This document shows positions 63,584-64,000 of a stretch of DNA of 64,000 nucleotides, piece by piece. The notes below the pieces were generated by a model that was not told where the DNA came from, made no database searches, and worked only from the letters and a program-made list of their open reading frames with translations. Within the stretch, counting starts at the first letter, position 1. Each line of letters starts with the position of its first letter. The position numbers and the translations under genes were made by a program. Origin of the DNA: Brachybacterium kimchii (lineage in GTDB: Bacteria > Actinomycetota > Actinomycetes > Actinomycetales > Dermabacteraceae); assembly GCF_023373525.1 (NCBI RefSeq), contig NZ_CP097218.1:1302001-1366000 (forward strand), in the 5' to 3' direction.

Positions 63584-64000
63584 GTGAAGGCACTCGCAGC
63601 GCGTCGACACCACCCGCTGGCGTTCGTCGCGATCCTGCTGCTCGCGCTCGTCGCGACCGGCGGCCTGTACGCCGCGTTCCAGCCGCGCAGCGCCCAGGCC
63701 GAGTCGTACACCCAGGACGACGTCGACAAAGGCGAAGATCTGTTCCTGGCCAACTGCGCGAGCTGCCACGGCACCAACGCGCAGGGCATGCAGGACGACT
63801 CGGGCAACACGCTCGGCCCGTCGCTGATCGGCGTCGGCGCAGCCGCGGTCGACTTCCAGGTCGGCACCGGCCGCATGCCGATGCAGAACTCCGGTGCGCA
63901 GGCGTGGCGCAAGCCCCCGCAGATGAACGACGAGCAGACCCGTCAGCTCGCGGCCTACGTCGCCTCCCTCGGCCCCGGCCCGTCGGTCCCCGACGAGGAG
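63584..64000 (+). CDS. qcrC: cytochrome bc1 complex cytochrome c subunit, QcrC (5' part only)
   Basis: The first 139 codons are present and the frame is open to the window edge. A short basic N-terminus and a hydrophobic anchor (FVAILLLALVATGGLYAAF, about 14-32) precede the first cytochrome c domain. This has heme motif CASCH (about 58-62), GPSLIGVG (about 86-93) and the Met ligand region GRMPMQNSGAQ. Actinobacterial QcrC carries two c-type hemes and substitutes for a soluble cytochrome c in passing electrons to the aa3 oxidase; the second heme domain would lie beyond 64000. GTG at 63584 follows GAGG by about eight bases. Confidence 0.92.
   Translation, partial: MKALAARRHHPLAFVAILLLALVATGGLYAAFQPRSAQAESYTQDDVDKGEDLFLANCASCHGTNAQGMQDDSGNTLGPSLIGVGAAAVDFQVGTGRMPMQNSGAQAWRKPPQMNDEQTRQLAAYVASLGPGPSVPDEE

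Overview
The window is a dense, high-GC stretch of an actinobacterial chromosome. The markers are actinobacterial: CeoB/CeoC potassium proteins, DUF3159, DUF3710, DUF3093 and DUF4193 proteins, SepH, an Rv2175c-type regulator beside a PASTA kinase, class II DAHP synthase, and a cytochrome bcc-aa3 oxidase locus. Codon use and gene set suggest Micrococcales, perhaps a Brachybacterium-like Dermabacteraceae member; the genus is inference. No tRNA, rRNA, CRISPR array, transposase or phage gene was seen by eye.

Region 1 (1-7300) looks accessory: a zinc alcohol dehydrogenase, then a minus-strand chain of two aldo/keto reductases, an XRE regulator, a cyclophilin-like lipoprotein and a Bcr/CflA-type exporter, a 427-bp stretch without a convincing gene, and a phosphotransferase-like gene. 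Region 2 (7442-25560) is core: aconitase, RNA methyltransferase, a KimA-like potassium importer diverging from ceoB/ceoC, the dut-DUF3710-OB-DUF3159 operon, DUF3093, DUF4193, sepH, a phosphodiesterase/DUF5998 pair and a GNAT/acyl-CoA-synthetase fusion. From memory, the order from the methyltransferase to DUF4193 matches M. tuberculosis Rv2689c-Rv2699c. Region 3 (25730-37286) carries topoisomerase IV (parC, parE), hisF, a sugar-phosphate mutarotase and, between the topoisomerase genes, a small unrecognised module: a WXG100-like protein with a hydrophobic C-terminal hairpin, a partner protein, and two tandem paralogues with duplicated PH-like repeats. Region 4 (37364-43850) is a sugar ABC-transport operon with HAD phosphatase, MurR/RpiR regulator, two permeases, binding protein and an RNase J-like beta-CASP metallo-hydrolase. 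Region 5 (44018-64000) holds the principal sigma factor, a universal stress protein, metX, DUF4192, then polyprenyl synthetase, Rv2175c, PASTA kinase, aroG, acyltransferase, esterase, ROK kinase, fadD, DEDD/GIY-YIG nuclease, AsnC-type protein, trpD, ctaE and the start of qcrC. This part resembles M. tuberculosis Rv2173-Rv2194 with several genes missing.

A recurring regulatory feature is that about nineteen genes show a -10-like hexamer ending 6 or 7 bases before an ATG or GTG, with no Shine-Dalgarno needed. That is the architecture of leaderless mRNAs, and it was used to choose several starts. Other genes (fadD, sigA, the binding protein, the WXG protein) have clear Shine-Dalgarno sequences. 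Strong GC-rich hairpins mark several convergent or terminal junctions.
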